From Chondrilla cf. caribensis (taxonomy: Eukaryota > Porifera > Demospongiae > Chondrillida > Chondrillidae): 64,000 nucleotides of DNA. Below, piece after piece: positions 52,288 to 64,000 of this stretch. The notes below the pieces were generated by a model. It saw only the letters and a list, made by a program, of their open reading frames with translations, was not told where the DNA came from and did not search any database. Position 1 is the first letter of the stretch. Each line of letters starts with the position of its first letter. A program made the translations under genes and the position numbers. The DNA lies in the NCBI GenBank assembly GCA_964020155.1, contig OZ026556.1:2862501-2926500 (forward strand), in the 5' to 3' direction.

Positions 52288-53740
52288 ATGGCGGATACTG
52301 CACCAGCCGGTGAAAGCCGAGGATTCGGTAGGTCGAGAGGACGGGGGCGTGGACGCGGACGAGGACGAGGAAGGGGGCGAGGTGGTCCCAAGGAGGATAA
52401 GGAGGTCAGTCTTGTATATGTCATATTAGCTTATAGATCATTGTGTTCATTTGGATAAGTATATACACCTCTTTCGCCATGTATATTGATGGAATTTTGG
52501 ACTTTTTGTTTGTTCAGTGGATTCCAGTCACCAAGCTAGGCAGACTTGTAAAAGATGGTAAAATTAAAAGACTAGAAGACATCTATTTGTTTTCTATGCC
52601 TATCAAGGTGAGAATGTCTACTTATGGGATGCTACATGTGTGCTTCAGTCAATATAATTGTTTGTTGTTTAGGAAACAGAAATTATCGATCGGTTCATTG
52701 GACCTTCACTCAAGGATGAAGTCCTCAAGATTATGCCAGTTCAGAAGCAAACACGAGCTGGTCAACGTACTAGGTTCAAAGCCATAGTTGCCATTGGAGA
52801 CCACAACCAACATGTTGGTTTGGGAGTCAAGTGTTCTAAAGAGGTGGCTACTGCCATTCGAGGCGCCATCACACTTGCTAAGCTCTCTGTAATCCCTGTT
52901 CGTCTTGGCTACTGGGGGAACAAGATCGGGCAGCCTCATACTGTTCCATGCAAGGTACGCAACGTGCACTTTTGGTCTTGTTTGTAGTGCAGTGCTGTTG
53001 TTCTTGACAGCCTTTCCCTTCCAGTGGTACTGTTTGCTTCCTCCTTTTTTGGATTCATGCATTTTATCAGTTGGTACATACGTATAGTCAAGTTTTGGTT
53101 GCGAAATTGTCTGTAGTGTTGTATTTTGTGGTATTTTTAGCATTGTAACCACAGTGTTACAGTTGGTCTTTTTATTTTTTTACAGGTTACTGGTAAATGT
53201 GGATCCGTTTTGGTGCGACTCATCCCAGCTCCTCGTGGTACAGGCATTGTGTCTGCTCCAGTGCCCAAGAAGCTGCTGACAATGGCAGGTGTCGAGGATT
53301 GTTGGACTTCAGCTAGTGGCATGACGGCTACTTTGGGAAATTTTGGTAAATTTGCCTTGTAATTCATCTCAAGTTGTGACTAATGGGATCTAATAGGTTT
53401 AAATGTGTCTAGATTCCTGTTCTCTGCTCTAGTTAAAAAAACGTTCTTATTCAAAAACTTGCCAGGTTTTCATGATATGCGATATTTTGTGCTAGGCGAT
53501 TTCATTTTAGTGTTTCAACCGTATTAAATGTATCGTACACTTATCATTCACGACAATAATTTGTCCTTTCATCCTGCAGCCAAAGCAACCTTTGAGGCAA
53601 TGTCTGTCACCTACAGCTACCTTACGCCAGATCTTTGGCCAGACAGAAAGCTAACCAAGCCACCTTTCCAGGAATTTACAGATCACCTTGCTAAGAATCA
53701 CCAAAAGACTCAAATGCCTACCAAGAAGCCTATGTACTGA
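52288..53740 (+). CDS. RPS2: 40S ribosomal protein S2 (uS5)
   Basis: Small-subunit protein of the decoding region. Five exons (52288-52404, 52518-52607, 52673-52954, 53186-53345, 53580-53740) join to 269 residues; human has 293. The N-terminus carries a run of RG dipeptides typical of eukaryotic uS5, and the first coding exon ends after KEDKE. The conserved core includes [36 protein letters not shown] and [16 protein letters not shown], with [19 protein letters not shown] near the C-terminus. It is divergent from DNAI2. Confidence 0.98.
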
Positions 53741-54202
53741 TCACTGGATGTAGTTGTAGTGAAATAGATGTTAGTAGACTGTATAGTGACCTATCTGGTG
53801 ACTTTACAGTTTGGTATTACCAAGACAATATTATTGTTACTCCACAATTTTTGTAGGTACATTATAGTCAGTGAGGTTTTCTTGGAAGTAATGTCAAATG
53901 TGCAAGTCAAAACGAGGAGTACGTATGTAGCCTATATTATAGTGTAGATTCGAGATGATAAAGGCATTGTATCGTTCTGTAGATACGTAGATAGTAGTGT
54001 CGTTGGTGACCACGGTTTAGTTTGGGTTTAGATATCGGGTGCTCTTCTGCAGGCGCCGGGAGCGTTGAAACTCGAAAGTAAACGGCGGGCAGGGCAAACT
54101 TTGACATGCCGGTGTCGGATTTGTGGCTATGAATCTCTCTGGATCCAGCCGTTCCGATCATCTTCAGTATTACAGCGAAAGAAGGTGGCTTCAAAGAGAA
54201 AA

Positions 54203-55456
54203 ATGTATAGAAGAGCAGAAATATTGAACATGTATAAAGAGGTGAGAGCAATCCTAGGTAATTACTTACTCTTATTATTTGTCTCTAACATCTGGTAAAC
54301 TGTCTTTCGGTCTTAGTCACTGTTTGAAAATGTGTAAATATGAACATCCTTCGTTCGAGGGAGTATACTGATGATTGCGAGGAATGATATTAGTCCTAAT
54401 TTCCCACAGCCTATCCGGACTGACCTCAATGTCTGTATTGATACTACTCAAACATGCGTAGTATAGAGAATCTATATTATGTTGGACCCTATTGCGTACA
54501 AACCGTAGGTAGGTATATAGCTGTAGGGTCCATGTAGGGTCCACGTAGTAGGTATGTAGATATTAACTATGGTCAAACCTATGGTTTAACCATAGTTAAC
54601 ATCTTTGTCTACCACTATCTAAACTCTGTATCTATATACGTATATTATAAGGTATCTCACTGCCTCTGATTTACTACTGATAGACTGACAGCCTAATGTG
54701 GGGATTTTAATGAATGCTTTCAGACCCCAGAGTATTGGGTTCATGAAGGGAGAGATTCGAAAACAGACAACTTGTTTACAATGTTACGTATACACTGTAA
54801 ACAAGTTGTCCGTCCCGGCTTAATCATGCCATCAGAGATGGCAAAAACAAAAGCTAGCTAGAGACAGGGCAGAGGAAGAAGAAACAAAAGGAAGCTGAGC
54901 CCATGGGAAGCCTGCAGCTTAGGCCTTAGAATGTAGTTGAAGTCCAACAGTTGTAGTCAAACATGATTGGAGTAGGTCTGCCCCATACCCACACAAGTAC
55001 CGTCATCCAAACACATTTTTCCAACAACATACAGTGACGTCTGTCTAACCATTGTCAAAACAGTTCCTCCTTCTCTCAGTTAACTCTTAGCGCCCATTTA
55101 ATTATGCACAGACTCTGTGTCGGAAAGCCAGTTAATTAATTCACCTCCTGAGTATTTATTCATCTCAGTACATGGAAGAAAATGTTATCAGTTTATAGTA
55201 TTCTTTCAAGTTTTATTATAGCTATAATTTTCTCAACTTTTGACAGTTACTGTTTTTAGGTAGAATGTATCCAAGTGGTTATGAAGTGTTTAGAACAAAA
55301 CTAAAATCAGCATTTCTCAAGAACAAAGGAGTACACGATAAGCAGAAGATTGATGCCTTGATAGGACATGGACGTTATGTAATCAAAGAACTGGAGGCTT
55401 TGTATTCGCTGAAGAAATACAGAACGCTCAAATCAAGATACTATACTGTGGATTAG
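54203..55456 (+). CDS. ETFRF1: LYR-motif protein ETFRF1/LYRM5
   Basis: A mitochondrial LYR-family factor that in mammals binds electron-transfer flavoprotein and removes its FAD. Two exons (54203-54257, 55260-55456) give 83 residues. [19 protein letters not shown] carries the helix with the LYR-position motif (here MYK). The second exon has [20 protein letters not shown] and [10 protein letters not shown], closely matching ETFRF1. The frame is open upstream to an ATG at 54,065, but the family is short, so the 54,203 start is preferred; a longer form is possible. Confidence 0.88.
54563..54599. repeat. 17-bp near-perfect hairpin
   Basis: TTAACTATGGTCAAACC and its reverse complement with one mismatch, separated by TAT, in the ETFRF1 intron. 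Confidence 0.85.
54766..54810. repeat. Perfect 15-bp hairpin with TACGTA loop
   Basis: GACAACTTGTTTACA and its exact reverse complement flank a 15-nt loop that itself contains the palindrome TACGTA. It lies in the ETFRF1 intron, about 170 bp from the other hairpin. Confidence 0.9.
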
Positions 55457-56017
55457 CACATTATTATATCCACCACATGTAAAATATTGTAGTTCTTAGT
55501 TTTTTGTGTACGTATAATAATAACATATGAAAATTGATTGCAGTTGTATGCATGAATATGTTTCTGCCTGATCATTCTAGATACGTATCTGTATTATTTT
55601 GATTTCCATGGACAATGTAATAATTTTTCAAAGTTTGCAATTGAATTGTAGCATTTGGTTTGCTATTATAATATTGTAGTGGGCAGAATATTATTGAGGA
55701 TTTTTGACTATATATAATATATTGATACTATAATAGCTATTATACACTATTATTGTGTATAATGTCTGTTTGCAAGATAGATGTCATGCATAATGTACGC
55801 ATGTCTATGATTATAAATACTAATATCAATATGCACCAAACGTACACAATTATATAATTACGTAATATATATTATAATGTCATGCAAAATTAATGTTTCA
55901 ATAGTTATTTCTGCTATTCGGGTACTTACAGTATTAAAACAGTGGTAGATACTATTGCTGTAAGTGCGTGTGCACATTCAATTGTGTACAAACTAGTTAT
56001 TATGCACTAATATACAT
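55457..56017. other. Tail-to-tail intergenic stretch
   Basis: AT-rich 3' flank between the convergent ETFRF1 and WDHD1 genes. No ORF, RNA gene or transposon end recognised. Confidence 0.6.

Positions 56018-64000
<7,983 letters not shown>

Noticed and set aside
54065..54202. Upstream in-frame extension of ETFRF1
   Set aside because: It would add 46 residues unlike the family. LYRM5 proteins are short and start just before the LYR helix.

Overview
The window is an intron-rich, AT-rich piece of an animal nuclear genome. Every recognisable gene is split by GT-AG introns. The gene set includes a metazoan-type non-muscle myosin II heavy chain, AP-5 zeta, an axonemal dynein intermediate chain and Ctf4/And-1. 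Intergenic and intronic DNA is full of small inverted-repeat transposons, Penelope-like and LINE remnants, long CA/GT tracts and TACGTA-type palindromes. An early-branching invertebrate with cilia, such as a demosponge, fits, but the sequence alone does not fix the phylum.

Layout, left to right: a decayed non-LTR retrotransposon tail (about 165-1,600, minus); AP5Z1 (1,877-12,389, minus); a 125-bp bidirectional promoter; a complete 44-exon non-muscle myosin II heavy chain (12,515-36,684, plus), whose 5,904-nt reconstructed reading frame gives 1,967 residues; a broken Penelope-like element flanked by an inverted repeat (37,728-39,610); a tentative two-exon six-cysteine secreted ORF (40,176-40,473, plus); an unrecognised four-exon secreted cysteine-rich gene with an internal duplication (41,486-44,652, minus); DNAI2 (45,924-51,601, minus, 14 exons, 592 residues); a second divergent promoter; RPS2 (52,288-53,740, plus, 269 residues); ETFRF1/LYRM5 (54,203-55,456, plus); and the 3' part of WDHD1/And-1 (56,018 to beyond 64,000, minus).

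The genes serve unrelated housekeeping and cytoskeletal roles: late-endosomal coat, actomyosin contraction, outer-arm dynein, translation, mitochondrial electron-transfer-flavoprotein control and replication-fork scaffolding. They are not a functional cluster. Organisation is the main point of interest. There are two head-to-head gene pairs carrying the same TGCGCATGC 9-mer (NRF1-like), with a perfect SRF-type CArG box in front of the myosin gene. Expanded repeats (a 16-bp minisatellite and three CA/GT tracts) lie against splice sites in four different genes. The best candidate for something undescribed is the cysteine-rich secreted gene at 41.5-44.7 kb.
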